Below, one piece after another: positions 20,943-30,079 of a DNA stretch of 64,000 bases (position 1 is the first letter of the stretch; each line of letters opens with the position of its first letter). The notes beneath the pieces were generated by a model. It was not told the origin of the DNA and searched no databases. It worked only from the letters and a program-made list of their open reading frames with translations. Origin of the DNA: Pseudomonas sp. PDM05 (GTDB lineage Bacteria; Pseudomonadota; Gammaproteobacteria; Pseudomonadales; Pseudomonadaceae); assembly GCF_014851685.1 (NCBI RefSeq), contig NZ_JACVAC010000001.1, positions 930,001 through 994,000 of the forward strand, read 5' to 3'. The translations under genes and the position numbers were made by a program.

Positions 20943-20979
20943 TGACCTCCTGGTCAGAAATTCGTTGACCGAAAAGTCA
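20943..20979 (+). promoter_or_regulatory. Paired inverted repeats upstream of xdhA, candidate operator
   Basis: TGACC-N4-GGTCA at 20943-20956 and TGAC-N6-GTCA at 20966-20979 are centred 23 bases apart, about two helical turns, in the divergent gntR-xdhA promoter region. The GntR regulator encoded on the other side is the obvious candidate binder. Confidence 0.5.
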
Positions 20980-21038
20980 GAGATGACTAGATTCGGCGCA
21001 AAGCGGTTAACAACAATAATGAGTCTGCGAGGCCTTCC

Positions 21039-22487
21039 GTGATCCAGTTTTTACTCAACCAGGAACTCCGTAGCGAGCACGCCCTGGACCCCAATCTCAC
21101 CGTGCTCAACTATCTGCGCGAGCATCTGGGCAAGCCCGGCACCAAGGAAGGCTGCGCCAGCGGCGACTGCGGTGCGTGCACCGTGGTGGTCGGCGAACTG
21201 CACACCGACGCCCAGGGCGCCGAGCAGATCCGTTATCGCAGCCTCAACTCGTGCCTGACCTTCGTGTCGTCGCTGCACGGCAAACAACTGATCAGCGTCG
21301 AAGACCTCAAGCACCAGGGCCAACTGCACAGCGTGCAACAGGCGATGGTCGAGTGCCACGGCTCGCAGTGCGGCTTTTGCACCCCTGGTTTCGTGATGTC
21401 GCTGTTCGCCCTGCAAAAGAACAGCGACGCCCCCGACAGCCAAAAAGCCCATGAAGCCCTGGCCGGCAACCTGTGCCGCTGCACCGGCTATCGCCCGATC
21501 CTCGCCGCTGCCGAACAGGCCTGCTGCAACAAACCCCTGGATCAGTTCGACAGCCGAGAAGCCCAGACCATCGCGCGCCTCAAAGCCATTGCGCCGACCC
21601 AGACCGGCGAACTCAACAGCGGCGACAAACGCTGCCTGGTGCCGCTGACCGTCGCCGACCTGGCCGACCTCTACGATTCCTACCCGCAAGCGCGTCTGTT
21701 GGCTGGCGGCACCGACCTGGCCCTGGAAGTCACGCAGTTTCACCGCACCCTGCCAGTGATGATCTACGTCGGCAACATCGAAGAGATGAAGCGCATCGAA
21801 GACTTCGATGACCGCCTGGAAATCGGCGCCGCCACTGCCCTCTCTGATTGCTACACCGCGCTGCACCAGGCCTACCCGGACTTCGGTGAACTGCTGCAGC
21901 GCTTTGCCTCCTTGCAGATCCGCAACCAGGGCACCCTCGGTGGCAACATTGGCAACGCCTCGCCGATTGGCGATTCGCCGCCGCTGCTGATCGCCCTCGG
22001 CGCGCAGATCGTGCTGTGCAAGGGCAACACCCGTCGCACCCTGGCGCTGGAAGACTATTTCATCGACTACCGCGTCACCGCCCGTCAGGACAGCGAATTC
22101 ATCGAAAAAATCATCGTACCCAAGGGCCATGCACTGTTTCGCGCCTACAAGGTGTCCAAGCGCCTGGACGATGATATTTCCGCGGTCTGCGCCGCGTTCA
22201 ACCTGAAGATCGACAACGGTGTGGTGCGTGAAGCCCGCGTGGCGTTCGGTGGCATGGCCGCCACGCCCAAACGCGCCAAAAGCTGCGAAGCCGCGTTGCT
22301 CGGCGCCACCTGGAACAGCGCCACCGTCGAGAACGCCTGCGCCGCCCTGGCCGAGGATTTCACCCCGCTGTCGGACTTCCGCGCCAGTAAGGAATACCGC
22401 CTGCTCAGCGCACAGAACCTGCTGCGCAAATACTTCATCGAGCTGCAAACGCCGCACATCGAGACTCGGGTGACCGCTTATGTCTAA
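21039..22487 (+). CDS. xdhA: Xanthine dehydrogenase small subunit (2Fe-2S and FAD domains)
   Basis: Oxidises hypoxanthine and xanthine to urate together with XdhB. The 482-residue product carries two [2Fe-2S] clusters: the plant-type site EGCASGDCGACTVVV (about 38-52) with a later Cys in LNSC, and the helical-domain site SQCGFCTPGF plus CRCTGY. The FAD domain follows (AGGTDLALEVTQ, GGNIGNASPIGD). The start is GTG at 21039, preceded by GAGG. It overlaps xdhB by eight bases, so the subunits are translated together. A divergent GntR regulator lies upstream. Confidence 0.95.
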   Translation: MIQFLLNQELRSEHALDPNLTVLNYLREHLGKPGTKEGCASGDCGACTVVVGELHTDAQGAEQIRYRSLNSCLTFVSSLHGKQLISVEDLKHQGQLHSVQQAMVECHGSQCGFCTPGFVMSLFALQKNSDAPDSQKAHEALAGNLCRCTGYRPILAAAEQACCNKPLDQFDSREAQTIARLKAIAPTQTGELNSGDKRCLVPLTVADLADLYDSYPQARLLAGGTDLALEVTQFHRTLPVMIYVGNIEEMKRIEDFDDRLEIGAATALSDCYTALHQAYPDFGELLQRFASLQIRNQGTLGGNIGNASPIGDSPPLLIALGAQIVLCKGNTRRTLALEDYFIDYRVTARQDSEFIEKIIVPKGHALFRAYKVSKRLDDDISAVCAAFNLKIDNGVVREARVAFGGMAATPKRAKSCEAALLGATWNSATVENACAALAEDFTPLSDFRASKEYRLLSAQNLLRKYFIELQTPHIETRVTAYV

Positions 22488-24879
22488 CCATCACGCCGTC
22501 GTTAAAACCCAGGCCGAACTGGCCGAGTTGTTCGCCCAGGACCTCACCACCGGAGTCGGCCGCAGCGTCAAGCATGACAGCGCCGCCAAGCACGTCAGCG
22601 GCGAAGCGCAGTACATCGATGACCGCCTGGAATTCCCCAACCAGTTGCACCTGTATGCGCGCATGTCCGACCGCGCCCACGCGAAAATCCTCAGCATCGA
22701 CACCGCCCCCTGCTATGCCTTCGAAGGCGTGCGTATCGTCATCACCCACGAAGACGTGCCAGGCCTGAAAGACATCGGCCCGCTGCTGCCCGGCGACCCG
22801 TTGCTGGCCATCGACACGGTGCAGTTCGTCGGCCAGGTCGTACTCGCCGTCGCCGCGCGTGATCTGGAAACCGCGCGCAAAGCCGCGATGGCTGCGGTGA
22901 TCGAATACGAAGACCTGGAGCCGGTACTGGATGTGGTCGAGGCCTTCCGCAACAAGCACTTTGTGCTCGACAGCCACACCCACCAACGGGGTGATTCGGC
23001 AGGCGCGCTGGCGTCGGCCAAAAACCGTATCCAGGGCACCCTGCATATCGGCGGCCAGGAACACTTCTACCTGGAGACGCAAATCTCCTCGGTAATGCCC
23101 ACCGAAGACGGCGGCATGATCGTCTACTGCTCCACGCAGAACCCCACCGAAGTGCAGAAACTGGTGGCCGAAGTGCTGGACGTGTCGATGAACAAGATCG
23201 TGGTCGACATGCGCCGCATGGGCGGTGGTTTCGGCGGCAAGGAAACCCAGGCCGCCAGCCCCGCGTGCCTGTGCGCGGTGGTCGCGCGCCTCACCGGCCA
23301 GCCGACCAAGATGCGCCTGCCGCGTGTCGAAGACATGCTGATGACCGGCAAGCGCCACCCCTTCTATATCGAATACGACGTGGGCTTTGACGACAGCGGC
23401 CGCCTGCACGGGGTCAACCTGGACCTGGCCGGCAACTGCGGCTGCTCGCCGGACTTGTCCAACTCGATTGTCGACCGTGCGATGTTCCACGCCGACAACG
23501 CCTATTACCTGGGCGACGCCACCGTCAACGGCCATCGCTGCAAGACCAACACCGCGTCCAACACCGCGTATCGCGGCTTCGGCGGCCCGCAAGGCATGGT
23601 CGCCATCGAGGAAGTGATGGACGCCATCGCGCGCCATCTAGCCCTCGATCCGCTGGCGGTGCGCAAGGCCAACTACTACGGCAAGACCGAGCGCAACGTC
23701 ACCCACTACTACCAGACCGTCGAACACAACCTGCTCGAAGAGATGACCGCCGAACTGGAGGCCAGCAGCCAATACGCCGAGCGCCGCGAAGCGATACGCC
23801 TGTACAACGCCCATAGCCCGATCCTGAAAAAAGGCCTGGCGCTGACCCCGGTGAAGTTCGGCATTTCGTTTACCGCCAGTTTCCTCAACCAGGCCGGTGC
23901 GCTGATCCATATCTACACGGACGGCAGCATCCACCTGAACCACGGCGGCACCGAAATGGGCCAGGGCTTGAACACCAAGGTCGCGCAAGTGGTGGCCGAA
24001 GTGTTCCAGGTGGAAATCGACCGCGTGCAGATCACCGCCACCAACACCGACAAAGTGCCCAACACCTCGCCGACTGCCGCCTCCAGCGGTGCCGACCTGA
24101 ATGGCAAGGCCGCGCAGAACGCCGCCGAAACCATCAAGCAACGCCTGGTGGAGTTTGCTGCGCGCAAGTACGACGTCAGTGAAGCGGACGTGGCGTTCCA
24201 CAACGGCCATGTGCGCGTGCGTGAGCAGATCCTGACCTTCGAAGCGCTGATCCAGCAGGCGTATTTCGCCCAGGTTTCGCTGTCGAGTACCGGGTTCTAC
24301 AAAACCCCGAAAATCTTCTACGACCGCAGCCAGTCACGCGGCCGGCCGTTCTACTACTTCGCCTTCGGCGCGGCGTGCTGCGAAGTGATCGTCGATACCC
24401 TGACCGGCGAATACAAGATGCTGCGCACCGACATCCTCCACGACGTGGGCGCCTCGCTGAACCCGGCCATCGACATCGGCCAGGTCGAAGGCGGGTTTAT
24501 CCAGGGCATGGGCTGGCTGACCATGGAAGAGTTGGTGTGGAACAACAAGGGCAAGCTGATGACCAACGGTCCGGCCAGCTACAAGATCCCGGCGGTGGCG
24601 GACATGCCGCTGGACCTGCGGGTCAAGCTGGTGGAAAACCGCAAGAACCCGGAAGACACGGTGTTCCATTCCAAGGCTGTGGGCGAACCGCCGTTCATGC
24701 TCGGGATTGCCTCGTGGTGCGCGATCAAGGATGCGGTGGCGAGCCTGGCGGATTACCGGCATCAGCCAAAGATCGATGCCCCGGCGACGCCGGAGCGGGT
24801 GCTGTGGGGCTGTGAGCAGATGCGGCAGTTGACGGCGGCGAAGGTGGCTGAGGCTGATACCGAGATGGCTTCGCTTTAG
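22480..24879 (+). CDS. xdhB: Xanthine dehydrogenase large (molybdopterin) subunit
   Basis: Catalytic subunit of 799 residues that carries the molybdenum cofactor. It shows family hallmarks: GQEHFYLETQ, the FGGKETQA glycine loop, AYRGFGGPQG, GTEMGQGLNTK and the active-site Glu in VGEPPFMLG near the C-terminus. The start overlaps the end of xdhA. Insertion of the sulfurated cofactor requires XdhC, encoded next after a REP pair. The operon context with guanine deaminase points to purine breakdown for nitrogen. Confidence 0.95.
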   Translation: MSNHHAVVKTQAELAELFAQDLTTGVGRSVKHDSAAKHVSGEAQYIDDRLEFPNQLHLYARMSDRAHAKILSIDTAPCYAFEGVRIVITHEDVPGLKDIGPLLPGDPLLAIDTVQFVGQVVLAVAARDLETARKAAMAAVIEYEDLEPVLDVVEAFRNKHFVLDSHTHQRGDSAGALASAKNRIQGTLHIGGQEHFYLETQISSVMPTEDGGMIVYCSTQNPTEVQKLVAEVLDVSMNKIVVDMRRMGGGFGGKETQAASPACLCAVVARLTGQPTKMRLPRVEDMLMTGKRHPFYIEYDVGFDDSGRLHGVNLDLAGNCGCSPDLSNSIVDRAMFHADNAYYLGDATVNGHRCKTNTASNTAYRGFGGPQGMVAIEEVMDAIARHLALDPLAVRKANYYGKTERNVTHYYQTVEHNLLEEMTAELEASSQYAERREAIRLYNAHSPILKKGLALTPVKFGISFTASFLNQAGALIHIYTDGSIHLNHGGTEMGQGLNTKVAQVVAEVFQVEIDRVQITATNTDKVPNTSPTAASSGADLNGKAAQNAAETIKQRLVEFAARKYDVSEADVAFHNGHVRVREQILTFEALIQQAYFAQVSLSSTGFYKTPKIFYDRSQSRGRPFYYFAFGAACCEVIVDTLTGEYKMLRTDILHDVGASLNPAIDIGQVEGGFIQGMGWLTMEELVWNNKGKLMTNGPASYKIPAVADMPLDLRVKLVENRKNPEDTVFHSKAVGEPPFMLGIASWCAIKDAVASLADYRHQPKIDAPATPERVLWGCEQMRQLTAAKVAEADTEMASL

Positions 24880-24892
24880 ACCCAAGCGCGGC

Positions 24893-24959
24893 CTTCGCGA
24901 GCAAGCCCGCTCCCACATTTGGAATGCAATCCCCTGTGGGAGCGGGCTTGCTCGCGAAG
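24893..24959. repeat. REP pair between xdhB and xdhC
   Basis: CTTCGCGAGCAAGCCCGCTCC and its inverted copy flank a 20-base spacer. It lies inside a run of same-strand genes, where it can form a stable hairpin in the mRNA between the structural subunits and the maturation factor. Confidence 0.85.
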
Positions 24960-24994
24960 ACGGACGAACTGACAACAGAAATGTTGAGGTAGAC

Positions 24995-25834
24995 ATGAAC
25001 AACTGGATCAGCGCCCTCGCCCACCTGCAAACCAGCGGCGAACCCTGCGTGCTCGTGACCATCATCGAAGAACTCGGCTCCACACCACGCAATGCCGGTT
25101 CCAAGATGGTGATCAGCGCCGCCCAGACCTTCGACACCATCGGCGGCGGGCACCTGGAATACAAGGCGATGCAGATCGCCCGGGACATGCTCGTGCGTGG
25201 CCAGCAGAACACCCATCTGGAGCGCTTCAGCCTCGGCGCCAGCCTGGGCCAGTGCTGCGGCGGCGTGACGGTGCTGCTGTTCGAACCCATGGGCCAGGTG
25301 CAGGCACAGATCGCGGTGTTTGGCGCCGGCCACGTCGGCCGCGCGCTGGTGCCGTTGCTGGCGAGCCTGCCGTGCCGGGTGCGCTGGATCGATTCGCGTG
25401 AACTGGAGTTTCCGGAACATATCCCCCAGGGCGTGCGTAAAATCGTCAGCGAAGAGCCGGTCGACGAAATTGCCGACCTGCCAGCGGGCAGTTACTGCAT
25501 CGTCATGACCCACAATCACGCGCTGGACCTGGAACTCACCGCCGCCCTGCTCAAACGCAACGACTTCGCCTACTTCGGCCTGATCGGCTCGAAGACCAAA
25601 CGCGTCAAGTTCGAACACCGCCTGCGTGAGCGCGGCTTCGACGCCGCGCAATTGCAACGCATGCGCTGCCCCATGGGCCTCAGCGAGGTAAAGGGCAAAT
25701 TGCCGGTAGAGATCGCCATCTCCATCGCCGGCGAGATCATCGCCACCTATAACGCCAATTTCGGCCAGCACACCGCCAGCGCCGAACCCATTGCCAAACT
25801 GCTGCCGGCTTCACGCCGCAGCCAAGCCATTTGA
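24995..25834 (+). CDS. xdhC: Xanthine dehydrogenase accessory protein XdhC
   Basis: Chaperone that binds and delivers sulfurated molybdenum cofactor to XdhB. The 279-residue product has the N-terminal VTIIEELGSTPRNAGSKM region, the conserved GGGHLEY and GQCCGG motifs, and a C-terminal Rossmann domain (AVFGAGHVGRALV). The ATG at 24995 has an upstream GAGGT. It is 115 bases after xdhB and 12 bases before guaD, so it is probably co-transcribed with guaD. Confidence 0.95.
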   Translation: MNNWISALAHLQTSGEPCVLVTIIEELGSTPRNAGSKMVISAAQTFDTIGGGHLEYKAMQIARDMLVRGQQNTHLERFSLGASLGQCCGGVTVLLFEPMGQVQAQIAVFGAGHVGRALVPLLASLPCRVRWIDSRELEFPEHIPQGVRKIVSEEPVDEIADLPAGSYCIVMTHNHALDLELTAALLKRNDFAYFGLIGSKTKRVKFEHRLRERGFDAAQLQRMRCPMGLSEVKGKLPVEIAISIAGEIIATYNANFGQHTASAEPIAKLLPASRRSQAI

Positions 25835-25846
25835 ATTGAGATAACC

Positions 25847-27151
25847 ATGCCTTTGACTCGCAAAGCCTACCGTGCCGCCATTCTGCACAGCATCGCCGAC
25901 CCCGCCGAAGTTGGCATCGAAGCCTCCTACGAGTATTTCGAAGATGGCCTACTGGTGATTGAGAACGGTCAGATCAGCGCTGTTGGCCATGCGCAGGACC
26001 TGCTGCCGACCCTACCTTCCGACATCGACATCACCCACTACCAGGATGCGCTGATCACCCCCGGCCTGATCGACACCCACATCCACCTGCCGCAAACCGG
26101 CATGGTCGGCGCCTACGGCGAGCAGTTGCTGGACTGGCTCAACACCTACACCTTCCCGTGTGAAAGCCAATTCGCCGACAAGGCCCACGCCGAGGAAGTC
26201 GCCGACATCTTCATCAAGGAACTCCTACGCAACGGCACCACCACTGCGCTGGTGTTCGGCAGCGTGCATCCGCAGTCGGTGAATGCGTTCTTTGAAGCAG
26301 CGGAAAAACTCGACCTGCGCATGATCGCCGGCAAGGTGATGATGGACCGCAATGCCCCGGACTACCTGACCGACACCGCCGAAACCGGCTACCAGCAAAG
26401 CAAGGCGCTGATCGAGCGCTGGCACGGCAAGGGCCGCCTGCACTACGCCGTGACGCCACGCTTCGCACCGACCAGCACGCCGGAACAACTGGCGCTGGCC
26501 GGGCAACTGCTGGGGGAATACCCGGACCTGTACATGCAGACTCACATCAGTGAGAACAAGCAGGAAATCGAGTGGGTAAAAGAGCTGTTCCCCGAGCGAA
26601 ACGGCTACCTGGATGTGTACGACCATTACCAGCTGCTCGGCGAGCGCTCGGTGTTTGCCCACGGTGTGCACCTGTGTGATGACGAGTGCGCGCGGTTGGC
26701 GGAGACCGGTTCGGCGGTGGCGTTCTGCCCGACGTCGAACCTGTTCCTCGGCAGTGGTTTGTTCAACCTGCCGATGGCGGAAAAACACAAATTGAATGTA
26801 GGACTGGGCACGGACGTGGGCGGCGGCACCAGCTTCTCGTTGCTGCAAACCTTGAACGAAGCCTACAAGGTCATGCAGTTGCAGGGCGCGCGATTGAGCC
26901 CGTTCAAGTCGCTGTATCTCGCCACATTGGGCGGCGCACGGGCGCTGCGCCTGGAAGACAAGATCGGTACGTTGCAGCCGGGCACGGATGCGGATTTCCT
27001 GGTGCTGGACTACAACGCCACGCCGCTGCTGAGCTATCGCTTGAAACAGGCCAATGACATTGCCGAGACGTTGTTTGTGCTGATGACGCTTGGGGATGAT
27101 CGGACGGTGTTGCAGACCTATGCGGCCGGGCAATTGGTACACCAACGCTAA
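25847..27151 (+). CDS. guaD: Guanine deaminase
   Basis: Amidohydrolase-superfamily enzyme converting guanine to xanthine, the substrate of XdhAB. The 434-residue product shows the metal motif DTHIHLPQTGMVG, then TTALVFGSVH, QTHISENKQEIEW, FAHGVHL and GTDVGGGTSFSLL, all typical of GuaD. It follows xdhC by 12 bases with a weak ribosome binding site. A REP pair follows its stop, ending the purine operon. Confidence 0.95.
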   Translation: MPLTRKAYRAAILHSIADPAEVGIEASYEYFEDGLLVIENGQISAVGHAQDLLPTLPSDIDITHYQDALITPGLIDTHIHLPQTGMVGAYGEQLLDWLNTYTFPCESQFADKAHAEEVADIFIKELLRNGTTTALVFGSVHPQSVNAFFEAAEKLDLRMIAGKVMMDRNAPDYLTDTAETGYQQSKALIERWHGKGRLHYAVTPRFAPTSTPEQLALAGQLLGEYPDLYMQTHISENKQEIEWVKELFPERNGYLDVYDHYQLLGERSVFAHGVHLCDDECARLAETGSAVAFCPTSNLFLGSGLFNLPMAEKHKLNVGLGTDVGGGTSFSLLQTLNEAYKVMQLQGARLSPFKSLYLATLGGARALRLEDKIGTLQPGTDADFLVLDYNATPLLSYRLKQANDIAETLFVLMTLGDDRTVLQTYAAGQLVHQR

Positions 27152-27173
27152 TCCAGCAAACACCACAAAACCA

Positions 27174-27265
27174 ATGTGGGAGCGGGCTTGCTCGCGAATG
27201 CGGTATGTCAGTCACAGATGTTTCGACTGATCCACCGCATTCGCGAGCAAGCCCGCTCCCACATT
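27174..27265. repeat. REP pair (inverted) between guaD and a convergent GntR gene
   Basis: TGTGGGAGCGGGCTTGCTCGCG and its inverted copy are separated by about 48 bases whose ends (AATGCGGT / ACCGCATT) extend the pairing. Confidence 0.85.
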
Positions 27266-27290
27266 TTTTGTCCCCGGTGATTCAGGGAAA

Positions 27291-28055
27291 TTACAGTTTT
27301 ACTGAAGAGCGCCCCGGTTTCTTGGTCTGCAACAGGTGCGAAAACACCGCATGCAAATCATCCGACGCACTTTCCTCATCAAGGTTGAGCTTGCTGTCGA
27401 TGTGATCCATGTGATGCATCATCAGGTCCACGGCCAACGCCGCGTCCCGCGCTTCGATCGCATCGATCAACTGGGTGTGTTCATCGTAGGAGCAGTGCGA
27501 GCGGTTGCCGCTTTCGTACTGGGCGATGATCAATGACGTCTGGGACACCAGGCTGCGCTGGAAGCTGATCAGCGGCGCGTTTTTCGCCGCCTCGGCCAGC
27601 TTGAGGTGGAATTCGCCGGAGAGACGGATACCCGCCCCACGGTCGCCACGGGAAAAGCTGTCGCGCTCGTCGTTGACCATCTGGCGCAGTTCGGCCAATT
27701 GTTCGGCAGTGGCGTGCTGGACCGCCAACTCGGTAATCGCGCGTTCTACCAGACGCCGCGCCATAAATACCTGGCGGGCCTCTTCCACACTCGGGCTGGC
27801 AACCACTGCACCGCGGTTGGGCCGCAGCAGCACCACGCCTTCATGGGCCAGGCGCGACAGGGCGCGACGAATGATGGTGCGGCTGACGCCGAAGATTTCG
27901 CCCAGTGCCTCTTCGCTCAATTTGGTGCCGGGTGCCAGGCGTTGTTCGAGGATCGCCTCGAAGATATGCGCGTAGACAATATCGTCCTGGGTTCCGCTGC
28001 GACCGGCCTTGCCAGCTCGCGGTTGTTTCTTGAGAGGTTGCAACTGTTCGTTCAT
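27291..28055 (-). CDS. GntR/FadR-family transcriptional regulator
   Basis: The 254-residue product has a basic N-terminal tail, a GntR winged helix (IFEAILEQRLAPGTKLSEE...VSRTIIRRALSRLA) and an FCD helical domain with likely metal/ligand histidines (GEFHLKLAEAA, HTQLIDAI, MHHMDHI). The ATG at 28055 is chosen over a longer TTG/ATG frame because the family N-terminus begins near here. It is divergent from the BenE-type transporter gene and probably represses it. The position in the purine cluster suggests a purine-derived effector, which is inference. Confidence 0.9.
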   Translation of the reverse strand: MNEQLQPLKKQPRAGKAGRSGTQDDIVYAHIFEAILEQRLAPGTKLSEEALGEIFGVSRTIIRRALSRLAHEGVVLLRPNRGAVVASPSVEEARQVFMARRLVERAITELAVQHATAEQLAELRQMVNDERDSFSRGDRGAGIRLSGEFHLKLAEAAKNAPLISFQRSLVSQTSLIIAQYESGNRSHCSYDEHTQLIDAIEARDAALAVDLMMHHMDHIDSKLNLDEESASDDLHAVFSHLLQTKKPGRSSVKL

Positions 28056-28143
28056 GGGCACTCGGGTCGGGAGAACGGCGGCGAAATAACGGTAATACGG
28101 CAACAGCGTGTTGCTGGCAAGTATCACCTAAAAACAGCGCACA

Positions 28144-28153
28144 TTGTACACAA
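28144..28153. promoter_or_regulatory. Candidate GntR/FadR operator upstream of the BenE-type transporter
   Basis: TTGTACACAA matches the general FadR-subfamily pattern (GT-N2-AC core with flanking T/A) in the 214-base divergent region between the GntR gene and the transporter. Confidence 0.4.
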
Positions 28154-28269
28154 CCGATTGCGCCAACACACTGTACGGCTGTTTGCGGTCTCGGCTGTAT
28201 TGCAATGAGTGGTTACGTTTGAGTTTAGGCTTGAATCAGCAATTTCTCTGGTTAAAGGAACACCTTTCT

Positions 28270-29460
28270 ATGTCCGAAGCCGCCCAAGCGCCGCTGCGCC
28301 CGCTGGCCGACACCTCTGCATCGGCGATCGTCGCCGGTTTCATCGCCATGATGACTGGCTATACCAGCTCCCTGGTGCTGATGTTCCAGGCCGGCCAGGC
28401 CGCCGGTTTGACCACGGCGCAGATTTCCTCGTGGATCTGGGCGATTTCCATCGGCATGGCGGTGTGCAGCATCGGCCTGTCCTTGCGCTATCGCACGCCG
28501 ATCACCATTGCCTGGTCGACACCCGGCGCCGCGTTGCTGATCACCAGCCTGGGTGGAGTGAGTTACGGCGAGGCCATCGGTGCCTACATCACCTGCGCGG
28601 TGCTGGTGACGATCTGTGGGTTGACCGGCAGTTTTGAAAAACTCGTCAAGCGCATCCCGGCGTCGCTGGCTGCGGCCTTGCTGGCGGGGATCCTGTTCAA
28701 GATCGGCAGCGAGATTTTTGTCGCCGCGCAACACCGCACCGGCCTGGTGCTGGGGATGTTTTTCACCTACCTGATCATCAAGCGCCTGTCGCCGCGTTAT
28801 GCGGTGTTGGCTGCGCTGGTGCTCGGCACGCTGCTGTCGGGGTGGATGGGCCTGTTGGATTTCAGCGGCTTCCACCTGGAAGTGGCGACGCCGGTATGGA
28901 CCACCCCGCACTTCTCCCTGGCGGCGACCATCAGCATCGGCATCCCGCTGTTCGTGGTGGCGATGACCTCGCAAAACATGCCCGGCGTGGCCGTCTTGCG
29001 GGCAGATGGCTACAACGTTCCAGCCTCGCCGCTGATCACCGCTACGGGCCTCGCATCCCTGGTACTGTCGCCTTTCGGTTCCCACGGCATCAACCTGGCC
29101 GCGATCAGCGCGGCGATCTGCACCGGGCCTCACGCCCATGAAGACCGTAACAAGCGCTACACGGCGGCGGTCTGGTGCGGGGTGTTCTACGGGATTGCCG
29201 GGGTGTTTGGCGCGACGCTGGCGGCACTGTTCGCCGCATTGCCCAAGGAACTGGTGCTGTCGATCGCGGCGTTGGCATTGTTTGGCTCGATCATCAATGG
29301 CCTGAGCATCGCCATGAACGAGCCGAAGGAGCGGGAAGCGGCGTTGATCACCTTTATGGTCACTGCGTCAGGCTTGACGCTGTTTTCCATCGGGTCGGCG
29401 TTCTGGGGGATTGTCGCGGGGGTGTTGACGCTGTTGATTCTGAATGGGCGCAAGGCATAA
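28270..29460 (+). CDS. BenE family (benzoate/H+ symporter type) membrane transporter
   Basis: The 396-residue protein has about 12 hydrophobic segments and the BenE/NCS2-like signature near the N-terminus (IVAGFIAMMTGYTSSLVLMF) plus TPGAALLITS and AMTSQNMPGVAVLRADGY. BenE transporters are named for benzoate uptake, but the family is related to purine/sulfate carriers. Its placement beside xdh-guaD makes a purine or related nitrogen compound a reasonable substrate. The ATG at 28270 follows AAAGGA. A bidirectional terminator follows the gene. Substrate unproven. Confidence 0.85.
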   Translation: MSEAAQAPLRPLADTSASAIVAGFIAMMTGYTSSLVLMFQAGQAAGLTTAQISSWIWAISIGMAVCSIGLSLRYRTPITIAWSTPGAALLITSLGGVSYGEAIGAYITCAVLVTICGLTGSFEKLVKRIPASLAAALLAGILFKIGSEIFVAAQHRTGLVLGMFFTYLIIKRLSPRYAVLAALVLGTLLSGWMGLLDFSGFHLEVATPVWTTPHFSLAATISIGIPLFVVAMTSQNMPGVAVLRADGYNVPASPLITATGLASLVLSPFGSHGINLAAISAAICTGPHAHEDRNKRYTAAVWCGVFYGIAGVFGATLAALFAALPKELVLSIAALALFGSIINGLSIAMNEPKEREAALITFMVTASGLTLFSIGSAFWGIVAGVLTLLILNGRKA

Positions 29461-29492
29461 AAAAACGGCGACCCTCAGGTCGCCGTTTTTTT
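29461..29492. terminator. Bidirectional rho-independent terminator
   Basis: AAAAAACGGCGACC-CTCA-GGTCGCCGTTTTTTT forms a nine-pair GC stem with A and T tracts on both sides. It serves the convergent BenE-type transporter and yggL genes. Confidence 0.92.
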
Positions 29493-29497
29493 CAGTA

Positions 29498-29842
29498 TCA
29501 CTTAGCCGCGTTGATCGGCTTTTCCGGATACCACACGTCCAGCAACGGGCTGACTTCAGCCTTGGTCAGCTCGGAACGGGTTTTCAGCCAGGCTTCAACG
29601 GCAGCACGCTGCTCTTCGGAGACCGAGCCACGCTTCTGCAAGCAAACCAGACCGAAGTCATCGCCGCCAACATAGCCCAGACCGTTGGCTTCCATGGCTT
29701 CTTTGATGAATGCTTCGAGGAAAGCGTCGATAGCTTCTTCACTCAGGCCTTCGTTGAAGTCCAGGTTCAGTTCGAAACCCAGCTCTTGAAATTCATCAAC
29801 GCACAGTTTTTTGCGCAGACGCTGGGAACGGTTAGTCGCCAT
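29498..29842 (-). CDS. yggL: YggL family 50S ribosome-binding protein
   Basis: Small acidic protein of 114 residues with the family N-terminus NRSQRLRKKLCVDEFQELGF and a central GLGYVGGDDFGLVC. Family members bind the large ribosomal subunit; their role is poorly defined. It is divergent from dacB with 237 bases between. The ATG at 29842 follows GAGGATTGTTCC. Confidence 0.9.
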   Translation of the reverse strand: MATNRSQRLRKKLCVDEFQELGFELNLDFNEGLSEEAIDAFLEAFIKEAMEANGLGYVGGDDFGLVCLQKRGSVSEEQRAAVEAWLKTRSELTKAEVSPLLDVWYPEKPINAAK

Positions 29843-30079
29843 TGGAACAATCCTCTTAAGTAATAACGGGCGGCACTTTAGCAGTTTAAGGCGGCGATTG
29901 CCCGACTCTCTGGGACGGGCGGCAAATTGCCTGCAAAAAAACGCCGATTTCCAGCTATCGTTCAGCTACAACAGGCCCCACCTTGGGGCATAATGCCGAC
30001 ACTTTCATGACCAATGAGGGATTTTCTGTCTATACCCCTCGCCTTTTTCACCCTTCTCAGCAGTAGGGTTTTATTCTTT

